DNA of 5,376 nucleotides. It comes from Alcaligenaceae bacterium (GTDB taxonomy: Bacteria > Pseudomonadota > Gammaproteobacteria > Burkholderiales > Burkholderiaceae_B). The notes under the pieces were generated by a model. The model was not told where the DNA came from, made no database searches, and saw nothing but the letters and a program-made list of their open reading frames with translations. A program made the translations under genes and the position numbers. How positions within the stretch are numbered: position 1 is the stretch's first letter; the number at the start of each line of letters is the position of its first letter. Shown here one piece after another: positions 1-5,376 of the stretch. The stretch covers positions 1-5,376 of the forward strand of contig JAJUJN010000164.1 in NCBI GenBank assembly GCA_029265335.1, in the 5' to 3' direction.

Positions 1-544
1 GCTGCGCCACGGCCTGCGCCTTCGGAGTGGCATCCCATTCGGCGAAAGTGCGCAACGCCGTGGCCACCAGACAGCGCTCCGCCGCCACTTCCTCGAAGCG
101 AAGCGCCGGCCACTCGAGAAACGCCTCTTCGGCCGCTGCGCGGGTGGCGGTGGCAGGATCCAAGCCCAGCAAACGCAAGGCGCCTTCACGATGATGCGCA
201 AAATTGGCGTGCACCCGCACGTGCCCGTCTGCACACCGATACAGACCCGAAAAAATGTCCCAGAGCTCGGGCTGGCGCCCGTCAAGCGTGAACCAGCCGG
301 TACATTCCGCCGCAGCGTGAGCCATGTCGACCGCCACACCTTGACGCGGCTGGCCTCGCTGATGGGCCAGTTCGCAGGCCGCGAGCGCCGCCGCCGCGAT
401 GCTGCTCTGCGCCGCCGTGCCGATGGCGAAGGACGACGGAAACACCGGTTCACTGCCTGTGAGGCTCACCTCGTTCAAGGCGTCCGTCGGCAGGGCAGCC
501 AATTGCCAAAGGGAGTGGAGTGCATCGCGAGAGTTCAGGACCAT
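1..544 (-). CDS. Family III (CaiB/BaiF-type) CoA-transferase, N-terminal part, cut by window edge
   Basis: About 181 N-terminal residues are visible; the frame is open to the left edge, so the rest lies outside. Family III CoA-transferases move CoA between organic acids through an aspartyl-CoA intermediate; the substrate here cannot be told. What I see: an Ala-rich helix region with PSSFAIGTAAQSS (36-48), then GVAVDMAHAAAE (69-80), which resembles the GQ-V-V-D-M helix of the family, then SGLYRCADGHVRVHANF (99-115) followed by HHREGALRLLG, and FAEWDATPKAQAVA (167-180). From memory, this arrangement matches long (about 450-480 residue) members in which the usual LAGVRVLDLTR-type segment comes only in the second half, which would explain its absence here. 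The ATG at 544 was chosen because GGAG stands 6 nt upstream. The gene lies 146 nt from its neighbour and shares no obvious role with the lipid A genes, so it may be transcribed separately. The family is fairly sure, the substrate unknown. Confidence 0.82.
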   Translation of the reverse strand, partial: MVLNSRDALHSLWQLAALPTDALNEVSLTGSEPVFPSSFAIGTAAQSSIAAAALAACELAHQRGQPRQGVAVDMAHAAAECTGWFTLDGRQPELWDIFSGLYRCADGHVRVHANFAHHREGALRLLGLDPATATRAAAEEAFLEWPALRFEEVAAERCLVATALRTFAEWDATPKAQAVAQ

Positions 545-550
545 GTCCGT

Positions 551-554
551 CTCC
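551..554 (-). promoter_or_regulatory. Ribosome binding site of the CoA-transferase gene
   Basis: On the minus strand GGAG is followed by ACGGAC and then ATG at 544, a 6-nt spacing. This supports the ATG over the in-frame GTG four codons upstream, which begins at 556. Confidence 0.6.
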
Positions 555-615
555 ACAAGCTCCCCGGCATCGCAGCCAACGCGAAGGGCTCAGCGCGCGT
601 TCGGCGGTGGTTGCA

Positions 616-632
616 GCAAGCGGACGCAAGCG
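616..632. repeat. Short tandem repeat GCAAGCG, 10-nt period, upstream of the CoA-transferase gene
   Basis: On the plus strand GCAAGCG, a GAC spacer and GCAAGCG again give two 7-nt copies exactly 10 nt apart, about 72-88 nt upstream of the CoA-transferase start. This lies in the only sizeable gap in the left part of the window (545-690). The spacing puts both copies on the same helix face, which could suit a dimeric regulator, but copies this short in GC-rich DNA may be chance. I found no convincing -35/-10 pair in the gap. Confidence 0.3.
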
Positions 633-690
633 CTCACCGCGCAACAATGCCAGGGCCGACGCCAAGGAACATGGATGGAAAACTCTCGTT

Positions 691-1497
691 TTAACTCGCA
701 GTTTCCGGTGTTGTCTCGGAAAATTTCTGTCGCTGCCGCCGCTGCTCGAACAAGCACACCGCCACCGCAGCCGCGACATTGAGCGATTCCACCAGCGGCT
801 CCTGGGGGATGAACACACGCTGCTCGGCCCGCTCGAGCCAGTGCGCTTCCACACCCTGACCTTCATGGCCGAATAGCCAGGCGCGGGGCGCGGATAGTGT
901 TTGCTGGTAAAGATTGGCGCCCTCTTCCAGCGTGGTCACGCATAAGGGCACCTGCAGATGCTGCAATACCCAGTCGGCGCTGAGGTTTTCCACGATTTGC
1001 AGCGCAAAATGTGCCCCCTGGGCCGCCCGCAGCACCTTGGGCGACCAGGCTGCAGCGCTGCCCTGGATCAGCCCCACCTGGTGCACACCGGCAGCGGCGC
1101 AAGTGCGCAGAATCGAGCCCACGTTGCCGGGGTCTTGCAAACGGTCGAGCAGCACCCAGTCGCCGCTCAGCTGCTCCGGGAGCGCCACCTGAGGTTGCTT
1201 CACCCAGAAGCCCACGCCCTGAGCGCCTGCGATGTCGCCCAGCTGGGCGAGCATGTCGGGCGGCAGCAGGCGAACGCTATCGTGAGGCACGGCCTGCCGC
1301 AGCCGCTCAAGATTGGGGGTTAGGGTTTCATGGCTGAAAATCGCCCAGATGGGCGGGCCTACCCGCTCCAGGTATTCCTGACACAAATGGATGCCTTCGA
1401 GCCATACGCCGCCTTGCGCGCGCTCGCGCCCGGCCTGGCGTATGTTTTGACGCATGGTCTTGAACCAGGGGTTGCTGCGCGAGCTGATGCTTTTCAT
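691..1497 (-). CDS. SpoU/TrmH-family RNA 2'-O-ribose methyltransferase
   Basis: This 268-residue SPOUT-class enzyme should methylate a ribose 2'-OH in rRNA or tRNA using S-adenosylmethionine. Two parts are seen. The N-terminal substrate-binding segment begins [13 protein letters not shown] (5-17) with VWLEGIHL (31-38). The knotted catalytic domain shows the three SpoU motifs: [17 protein letters not shown] (116-132, Asn125 and Arg131), LFGHEGQGV (208-216, Glu212) and [18 protein letters not shown] (234-251). [11 protein letters not shown] (154-164) is a further family hallmark. The open frame extends well upstream to 2085, but that part is antisense-like shadow. The ATG at 1497 is preferred because it overlaps the rnhB stop as ATGA and the protein then begins just before the conserved SNPWFK segment. 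There is no clear Shine-Dalgarno, so translational coupling to rnhB is likely. Whether it acts on 23S rRNA (RlmB-like) or tRNA cannot be decided from these motifs, so no symbol is given. Confidence 0.93.
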   Translation of the reverse strand: MKSISSRSNPWFKTMRQNIRQAGRERAQGGVWLEGIHLCQEYLERVGPPIWAIFSHETLTPNLERLRQAVPHDSVRLLPPDMLAQLGDIAGAQGVGFWVKQPQVALPEQLSGDWVLLDRLQDPGNVGSILRTCAAAGVHQVGLIQGSAAAWSPKVLRAAQGAHFALQIVENLSADWVLQHLQVPLCVTTLEEGANLYQQTLSAPRAWLFGHEGQGVEAHWLERAEQRVFIPQEPLVESLNVAAAVAVCLFEQRRQRQKFSETTPETAS

Positions 1498-2414
1498 GGG
1501 AGCGCTGGCGGGTCCGCAGGTGCAGGCACCACGCCGTCGCTTACTGGCGAGCGCGGGTTGCGTGGCAACACCGGCGTCGGGCGGTCCGCGCCCATCAGAT
1601 CCGTTCCATAGCTTGGCGGCAAAGTCGCAAGCCCGGTGCCGCCGCGTTCGTGTACCTGCAGCAAGGTGGTGCCCGGCGCGCGCGTCAAAGGCAGGCCGGC
1701 GGCTTCGAGCGCGTCGCGCACCGGCCGAAAGCTGCGCCGATGCTCGGGGCTCGCGCCATGCTCGATCAGGGTGGCGCGGTGCACCGGCGTGGCGTAACCC
1801 TTGTGACTGGCAAACTCGTACATGGGCCAATATTCGTGCAACTGTTCCAGGAGTGCATCGCGGGCAGTCTTGGCCAGAATGGAGGCGGCGCTGATATTGG
1901 CCACGCGCGCGTCGCCCTTGATCACCAGCTGCACACTGCAGGCCAAACGGGGCGCTCGGTCGCCATCGATCTGGGCCAGGCTTACTGGCAGGCCCACGCC
2001 CTCCACGGCGCGCTGCATGGCTAGCATGGTGGCCTGCAAAATATTGAGCTGGTCGATCTCGGCCGCGTCGGCGCTGGCAATGCACCAGGCGAGCGCCTGC
2101 TCGCGGATGCGCCAGGCAAGTTCGGTGCGTTGCACCTCGGTGAGGGCCTTGGAGTCGGCCAGACCGGGCACGGGAGAGTCGGGATCGAGTATCACGGCGG
2201 CCGCCACCACGGGCCCGGCCAGCGGGCCGCGGCCCGCTTCATCCACGCCACAGATGGCCGTGGGCGGCACACCCAGCGGTTGCAAAGGGTCTTCTTCGGG
2301 CCACAGCAAGGGCGACTGCTCTTCAGGCACAAACTCAGCCGGCACGTTGTTGGTGCGTTTCGGCTCGACGCTGGAGCACGCCGCTGGCAGAGAACATTCG
2401 GTGGATTTATCCAC
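1494..2414 (-). CDS. rnhB: Ribonuclease HII with N- and C-terminal extensions
   Basis: RNase HII cuts the RNA strand of RNA-DNA hybrids and starts removal of single ribonucleotides from DNA. The core, about residues 54-234, has [14 protein letters not shown] (56-69, metal ligands Asp58 and Glu59), DSKAL (87-91), IDGDRAP (149-155, Asp150), VIKGDARV (164-171, Asp168), [12 protein letters not shown] (175-186) and [10 protein letters not shown] (204-213, Tyr207), ending in HRRSF. The four acidic residues and the tyrosine of the active site are all present, and the 18-residue Asp150-Asp168 spacing equals that in the E. coli enzyme. At 306 residues it is about 100 longer than E. coli RnhB: some 53 residues precede the core and about 72 Pro-rich residues follow it. 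The start used is GTG at 2414, overlapping the lpxB stop by 8 nt, with GAGG 9 nt upstream. A GTG further in (near residue 24 or 29) cannot be excluded. The stop overlaps the methyltransferase ATG. Confidence 0.95.
   Translation of the reverse strand: MDKSTECSLPAACSSVEPKRTNNVPAEFVPEEQSPLLWPEEDPLQPLGVPPTAICGVDEAGRGPLAGPVVAAAVILDPDSPVPGLADSKALTEVQRTELAWRIREQALAWCIASADAAEIDQLNILQATMLAMQRAVEGVGLPVSLAQIDGDRAPRLACSVQLVIKGDARVANISAASILAKTARDALLEQLHEYWPMYEFASHKGYATPVHRATLIEHGASPEHRRSFRPVRDALEAAGLPLTRAPGTTLLQVHERGGTGLATLPPSYGTDLMGADRPTPVLPRNPRSPVSDGVVPAPADPPALP
2401..2414. repeat. Palindrome GTGGAT-TT-ATCCAC at the lpxB/rnhB junction
   Basis: Two perfect 6-nt arms flank a 2-nt centre, covering the lpxB stop codon and the rnhB GTG start. 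The plus-strand half TTATCCACG (2407-2415) matches the DnaA-box consensus TTATCCACA at 8 of 9 positions. Whether either property is used is unknown; the site also encodes the first rnhB codons, so it may be accidental. Confidence 0.35.
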
Positions 2415-3555
2415 GCTCGGCTACCTCGAGAATGGCGTTGGCGGCCAGCTGCGGCGTATCGAGCCGCAGGCTGTGATGCATGCGGGTGAAGCGGGTTTCG
2501 AGCTGCGCCACGGCGGCCGGGTCGGTCAGCCAGTTGCTTACCGCTGTAGCCAGCGCCTCGGGGGTGGCAGCCTCTTGCAACAGCTCGGGCACCGCAAAGT
2601 CCTTCTCAAGGATATTGGGCAATCCCACCCAAGGCAAATAGGGGGTGGCCTGACCCGACTTACGCTGCATGAGCCAAAGCGCCATGGGCGATACGGCGTA
2701 GGCGATAACCATCGGGCGCTTGAAAAGCGCCGCCTCGAGCGTGGCTGTGCCGCTGGCCACCATCACCACGTCGCTGGCTTCCAGCACATCGTACGACTTG
2801 CCTTCCAGACACTGCAGGCCAGCCACCGGCCAGCGCTGCAGATAGGCTTCGAATTGCCCGCGCCGTGCCGCATTCACCATGGGCACCACAAACCGCAGAT
2901 CGGGATGCTCTTTGGCCAGGCGTTGCGCTGCCTGCAGGAAGCGCGGCGCCAGCTGAGCGAGCTCGCTCTGCCGACTGCCCGGCAACAAGGCCACCACCCT
3001 ACGATCGAGTGGCAGACCAAGACGCTCGCGGGCGGCGCGGCGATCGGGCTCCATGGGGATGACCTGCGCGAGCGGGTGCCCCACATAGGTAACGGGCACC
3101 CCTGCTTGCTGGTAGATCTCGGTTTCGAAGGGAAACACCACCAGCATATGCGACACGGCTTGCCGAATGGCGTGGATGCGCTCACCGCGCCAGGCCCAGA
3201 TCGAGGGGCTCACGAAATGGACGGTGGGCACGCCCGCCTTGCGCAGCCTGGCTTCCACCCCCAGGTTGAAATCGGGGGCGTCGATGCCCACGAAAACCCG
3301 AGGCCGCTCATGCAGCCAGCGGCGCAGCACCTGGCGCCGCATGGCCAGCAACCAAGGCAGTCGCCGCAGCGCATCGACATAGCCGAACACGCTCAACTGA
3401 TCCATTGCATACCAGGCGTCGAAGCCCGCCTCTGTCATGCGCGGGCCACCGATGCCATTGGCGTGAAGCGAGTCGCAACGCGCCCGCAGACCTTGCAGCA
3501 CGCGCGCGGCCAGGAGATCGCCCGAGGGCTCGCCGGCGATCATGCCGATGCGCAT
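2407..3555 (-). CDS. lpxB: Lipid-A-disaccharide synthase LpxB
   Basis: LpxB (GT19) is a peripheral inner-membrane glycosyltransferase that joins UDP-2,3-diacylglucosamine and lipid X into the beta-1,6-linked tetraacyl disaccharide 1-phosphate. The 382 residues are normal length. Motifs in order: AGEPSGDLL (7-15), VGIDAPDFN (89-97), [14 protein letters not shown] (114-127), YVGHPL (157-162), [10 protein letters not shown] (190-199, the nucleotide-sugar side), [12 protein letters not shown] (266-277) and [15 protein letters not shown] (313-327). All are the expected family blocks, with no gap. I chose the ATG at 3555 because the protein then begins [13 protein letters not shown], as family members do. 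It lies 8 nt after the lpxA stop. An in-frame TTG at 3567 would overlap that stop as TTGA and add four residues (start-I-S-A). Neither start has a good Shine-Dalgarno, so coupling to lpxA translation is probable. It follows lpxA and fabZ in the lipid A block. Confidence 0.97.
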   Translation of the reverse strand: MRIGMIAGEPSGDLLAARVLQGLRARCDSLHANGIGGPRMTEAGFDAWYAMDQLSVFGYVDALRRLPWLLAMRRQVLRRWLHERPRVFVGIDAPDFNLGVEARLRKAGVPTVHFVSPSIWAWRGERIHAIRQAVSHMLVVFPFETEIYQQAGVPVTYVGHPLAQVIPMEPDRRAARERLGLPLDRRVVALLPGSRQSELAQLAPRFLQAAQRLAKEHPDLRFVVPMVNAARRGQFEAYLQRWPVAGLQCLEGKSYDVLEASDVVMVASGTATLEAALFKRPMVIAYAVSPMALWLMQRKSGQATPYLPWVGLPNILEKDFAVPELLQEAATPEALATAVSNWLTDPAAVAQLETRFTRMHHSLRLDTPQLAANAILEVAERG

Positions 3556-3563
3556 GGCTGAGA

Positions 3564-4352
3564 TCAACGAATGATGCCGCGCGTGGCTTCCTGCAGGAAG
3601 ACCTGCAGCGGCGCCAGCACCGCAGCGGATTCGTCGTTGGCCGCGGCCAGCTCCTGAATCTGCTCCTGAGCTTCGACCAGACCCAGGCCGCTGCGATAGA
3701 GCAGCTTGTAGGCTTGACGCACGGTGCGGATGGCGCTGGCGCTGAAGCCGCGCCGCCGCAGCCCTTCGGCATTGATGCCTGCCGGCTTGGCCGGACTGCC
3801 CGCCGCCGTGACATAAGGCGGCACATCCTGGAGCAAGAGCGCCTGGCCGCCGGTCATGCTGTGCGCGCCGATCTTGACGAACTGATGCACACCGGTGAAG
3901 CCACCCAGAATCGCGTGGTCCTGCACGTGGACATGGCCCGCCAGTTGAGCGTTGCTCGACAGAATCACATGGTCGCCCACGCGGCAGTCGTGCGCGATAT
4001 GCACGTAGGTCATGATCCAGTTATGACTGCCCACCCGTGTGACGCCCTCATCTTGAGCGGTGCCGGTGTGGATGGTGACGAACTCACGCACGGTATTGTG
4101 GTCGCCGATCTCCAGGCGAGTGGGCTCGCCGGCGTATTTTTTGTCTTGCGGTGGTGCCCCGATGGAGCAAAACCCGATGAAGCGGTTATTGCGCCCGATT
4201 CGGGTATGCCCGGTGAGTGTGCAATGACCGCCCACCTGAGTGCCCGCGCCGATCTGCACGTGCGGCCCCACTTGAGTGAAAGGCCCGATGGTGACGTCGT
4301 CGGCCAGCTGGGCGGCGGGGTCGACCACCGCGGCAGGATGAATTTGTGCCAC
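3564..4352 (-). CDS. lpxA: UDP-N-acetylglucosamine O-acyltransferase LpxA
   Basis: LpxA carries out the first step of lipid A synthesis in the cytoplasm, moving a 3-hydroxyacyl chain from ACP to the 3-OH of UDP-GlcNAc. At 262 residues it equals the E. coli length and aligns along its whole length. The N-terminal two thirds are left-handed beta-helix hexapeptide repeats (for example VTIGPF, VQIGAG, TRIGRN). [14 protein letters not shown] (71-84) is the family loop. HIAHDC (118-123) carries His121, equivalent to catalytic His125 of E. coli. GGFTGVHQF (150-158) and QDVPPYV (175-181) follow, then a helical C-terminus with GLRRRGFS and AYKLLYRSG, ending RGIIR. Gly169 stands at the acyl-chain ruler position (E. 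coli Gly173). The start is GTG at 4352, 3 nt after the fabZ stop, with GAAGG inside the end of fabZ 7 nt upstream. The gene is co-directional with fabZ and lpxB and surely in the same transcript. Confidence 0.98.
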   Translation of the reverse strand: MAQIHPAAVVDPAAQLADDVTIGPFTQVGPHVQIGAGTQVGGHCTLTGHTRIGRNNRFIGFCSIGAPPQDKKYAGEPTRLEIGDHNTVREFVTIHTGTAQDEGVTRVGSHNWIMTYVHIAHDCRVGDHVILSSNAQLAGHVHVQDHAILGGFTGVHQFVKIGAHSMTGGQALLLQDVPPYVTAAGSPAKPAGINAEGLRRRGFSASAIRTVRQAYKLLYRSGLGLVEAQEQIQELAAANDESAAVLAPLQVFLQEATRGIIR

Positions 4353-4355
4353 AGA

Positions 4356-4802
4356 TCAACCTTCGAGTTTGCGCATGGCGCACATCAGGTCGGCCTCCGC
4401 CGCGATGCTGTCACCCACGTAAGCCTTGCCATGATACTTGCCCACGCCACGCATGGCGCGCCCCATTTTCACTTCCAGACGCAGCTGATCGCCCGGCACC
4501 ACCGGGCGACGGAAGCGCGCGCCGTCGATGCCGGCGAAATAATAGACCATGTTGTCTTCCGGTTTGGCGCCTTCGCCCATGAAAGACATGATGGCCGCGG
4601 CCTGCGCCAGGGCTTCGAGAATGAGCACGCCGGGCATGACCGGGTAGTGAGGGAAGTGCCCGTTGAAGAACGGTTCGTTGATCGACACATTCTTGAGCGC
4701 CACGATCGACTCACCCGGTTTCACATCGATTACACGATCGATGAGCAGCATCGGGTAGCGATGCGGCAGACAGTCAAGAATGGCTTTGATGTCGAGTTCC
4801 AT
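4356..4802 (-). CDS. fabZ: 3-hydroxyacyl-[ACP] dehydratase FabZ
   Basis: FabZ removes water from 3-hydroxyacyl-ACP to give trans-2-enoyl-ACP in type II fatty acid synthesis. It competes with LpxA and LpxD for the 3-hydroxyacyl pool, the usual explanation for its place in this cluster. The 148-residue hot-dog-fold protein shows [13 protein letters not shown] (12-24), the active-site stretch [20 protein letters not shown] (47-66) with catalytic His49 and Glu63, and [19 protein letters not shown] (89-107). The Glu in the active site and YPMLLIDRV favour FabZ over FabA. The reading frame stays open to an upstream start at 4856, but the ATG at 4802 is right: it has AGGA 6 nt upstream and gives the family's usual N-terminus and length. 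Its TGA stands 3 nt before the lpxA GTG. A GC-rich hairpin lies 31 nt upstream of the start. Confidence 0.97.
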   Translation of the reverse strand: MELDIKAILDCLPHRYPMLLIDRVIDVKPGESIVALKNVSINEPFFNGHFPHYPVMPGVLILEALAQAAAIMSFMGEGAKPEDNMVYYFAGIDGARFRRPVVPGDQLRLEVKMGRAMRGVGKYHGKAYVGDSIAAEADLMCAMRKLEG

Positions 4803-4808
4803 GAGGTT

Positions 4809-4812
4809 TCCT
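4809..4812 (-). promoter_or_regulatory. Ribosome binding site of fabZ
   Basis: Minus-strand GCAGGAAACCTCATG places AGGA 6 nt before the ATG at 4802. It is the best Shine-Dalgarno in the lipid A block and settles the fabZ start against the longer open frame reaching 4856. Confidence 0.65.
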
Positions 4813-4833
4813 GCGGGTTGACGCCGTATTTGG

Positions 4834-4851
4834 GCTGGGCAGTTGCCCAGC
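4834..4851 (-). repeat. GC-rich inverted repeat (hairpin) in the lpxD-fabZ gap
   Basis: GCTGGGCAGTTGCCCAGC reads as two perfect 8-nt arms around a 2-nt centre. As RNA on the coding strand it would form a 7-bp stem (GCUGGGC/GCCCAGC) with an AACU tetraloop. It sits in the 113-nt gap between lpxD and fabZ, 31 nt before the fabZ ATG and clear of its ribosome binding site. No run of U follows, so it is not a classical intrinsic terminator. Possible roles are a protein-binding operator, an RNA processing or stability element, or a weak attenuator. The structure is plain in the sequence; its function is unknown. Confidence 0.5.
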
Positions 4852-4915
4852 AGCAATCACACCAACCACCGGCTGCAGCGCGAAGGCCGCAACCGAGGTC
4901 GGTTCGAACTGGGAA

Positions 4916-5376
4916 TCAGGTGTCGGGCTCGGCCTGCGGGAGGCGGCGTTCGAGCGCGCGCAACTGTTTGCGCAAGCGCGAGAGCTGTGGCACCACCGCG
5001 GCATTGCGTTGCCATTCGGCGTGCTCGGCCAGCGGGTAGAGCGAAGTATACTGTCCGGGCGCAGTGACCGACGACGGCACTGAAGTGCCGCCGGAAATCA
5101 CTACGTCGTCCACGATCTGCAAATGCCCGCCGATCATGGCGGCGCCGCCAATCTGGCACCTGGCGCCGATGGTGGTAGAGCCTGCAATGCCGGTGCACGC
5201 GGCAATGGCGGTGTGGGCGCCAATGCGCACGTTGTGACCCACCATGATTTGATCGTCGAGCTTCACGCCCTGCTCCACCACGGTGTCGTCGAGCGCACCG
5301 CGGTCGATGGTAGTGTTGGCGCCGATCTCGACGTCGTCGCCAATACTGACCCCGCCCAGTTGCGGAATCTTCACCC
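4916..5376 (-). CDS. lpxD: UDP-3-O-(3-hydroxyacyl)glucosamine N-acyltransferase LpxD, C-terminal part
   Basis: LpxD adds the second, amide-linked 3-hydroxyacyl chain from ACP to UDP-3-O-acylglucosamine, the third step of lipid A synthesis. Only about the last 152 residues are present; the frame is open at the right edge, and the GTG codon at 5374 is internal, not a start. Visible are the hexapeptide beta-helix coils (for example [18 protein letters not shown]), VGHNVRIG with the catalytic-type His (47th visible residue) and IGGHLQI with a second His (84th). Their 37-residue spacing equals E. coli His239 to His276. The closing segment [20 protein letters not shown] and the rest of a charged helix match the C-terminal helical region near the ACP-binding site. 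The uridine-binding N-terminal domain lies outside the window. The stop at 4916 is 113 nt from fabZ, the widest gap in the lipid A block. Confidence 0.97.
   Translation of the reverse strand, partial: VKIPQLGGVSIGDDVEIGANTTIDRGALDDTVVEQGVKLDDQIMVGHNVRIGAHTAIAACTGIAGSTTIGARCQIGGAAMIGGHLQIVDDVVISGGTSVPSSVTAPGQYTSLYPLAEHAEWQRNAAVVPQLSRLRKQLRALERRLPQAEPDT

Noticed and set aside
679..692. AAAAC-TCTC-GTTTT as a terminator after the methyltransferase gene
   Set aside because: The 5-bp stem is almost all A-T and too weak, and it overlaps the stop codon; no GC-rich stem with a U run is present.
450..866. 138-codon minus-strand frame overlapping the methyltransferase end and the CoA-transferase start
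   Set aside because: It is out of frame with both neighbours, very rich in Arg, Ser and Cys, and has no ribosome binding site or known motif.
1498..2085. Upstream extension of the methyltransferase frame to 2085
   Set aside because: The added 196 residues are Arg/Ala-rich and overlap the RNase HII core in another frame. Homology to SpoU proteins begins at the ATG at 1497, which also overlaps the rnhB stop.
1822..3561. 579-codon open frame on the plus strand opposite lpxB and rnhB
   Set aside because: The opposite strand encodes proteins with full family motifs. The plus-strand translation is rich in His, Arg, Gly and Ala with no recognisable domain, as expected of antisense shadow in GC-rich DNA.
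4901..4910. GGTTCGAACT resembling a tRNA T-loop
   Set aside because: No acceptor, D or anticodon arm can be built around it, and it directly abuts the lpxD stop codon.
3405..5039. 544-codon open frame on the plus strand opposite lpxA, fabZ and part of lpxD
   Set aside because: It runs across four real gene boundaries on the other strand, has no family motif, and is explained by the GC-rich third-position bias of the true genes.
1..5376. Search for mobile elements, CRISPR, toxin-antitoxin, phage or defence genes
   Set aside because: No transposase, integrase, terminal inverted repeats, regularly spaced repeats or small gene pairs were seen. The window is conserved chromosomal core apart from the CoA-transferase, which itself looks native in composition.

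Overview
The window is a compact stretch of GC-rich bacterial chromosome in which all seven genes lie on the minus strand. In transcription order, from high to low coordinates, they are: the C-terminal part of lpxD, then fabZ, lpxA, lpxB, rnhB, a SpoU/TrmH-family RNA 2'-O-methyltransferase, and the N-terminal part of a family III CoA-transferase. The lpxD-fabZ-lpxA-lpxB-rnhB order is the conserved Gram-negative lipid A block. An rnhB plus SpoU methyltransferase tail, high GC and the protein wording together suggest a betaproteobacterium of the Burkholderiales, perhaps Alcaligenaceae-like. That placement is inference from gene order and remembered family sequences, not from a search.

Region 2407-5376 holds lipid A biosynthesis. 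LpxA puts the first 3-hydroxyacyl chain on UDP-GlcNAc. LpxD adds the N-linked chain after LpxC (not in the window) has deacetylated the sugar. LpxB joins UDP-diacylglucosamine with lipid X to form the disaccharide. FabZ, sitting between them, dehydrates 3-hydroxyacyl-ACP, the same pool that LpxA and LpxD draw on. The genes are tightly packed: 3 nt between fabZ and lpxA, about 8 nt between lpxA and lpxB, and an 8-nt overlap between lpxB and rnhB. The one real break in the block is a 113-nt gap between lpxD and fabZ, which carries a strong GC-rich inverted repeat.

Region 691-2414 holds nucleic-acid housekeeping genes translationally linked to the lipid A genes. RNase HII carries unusually long low-complexity tails at both ends, and its stop overlaps the methyltransferase start as ATGA. 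After a 146-nt gap without a recognisable promoter or terminator, a separate CoA-transferase gene begins at 544 and runs off the left edge.

All internal genes are intact, with family signature motifs and catalytic residues present. I see no tRNA, rRNA, insertion sequence, CRISPR, phage or defence gene. I do not believe the window contains an undescribed system. The points worth a second look are small: the RNase HII extensions with a possible clamp-binding peptide, the lpxD-fabZ hairpin, a palindrome with a DnaA-box-like half at the lpxB/rnhB junction, and start-codon choices.
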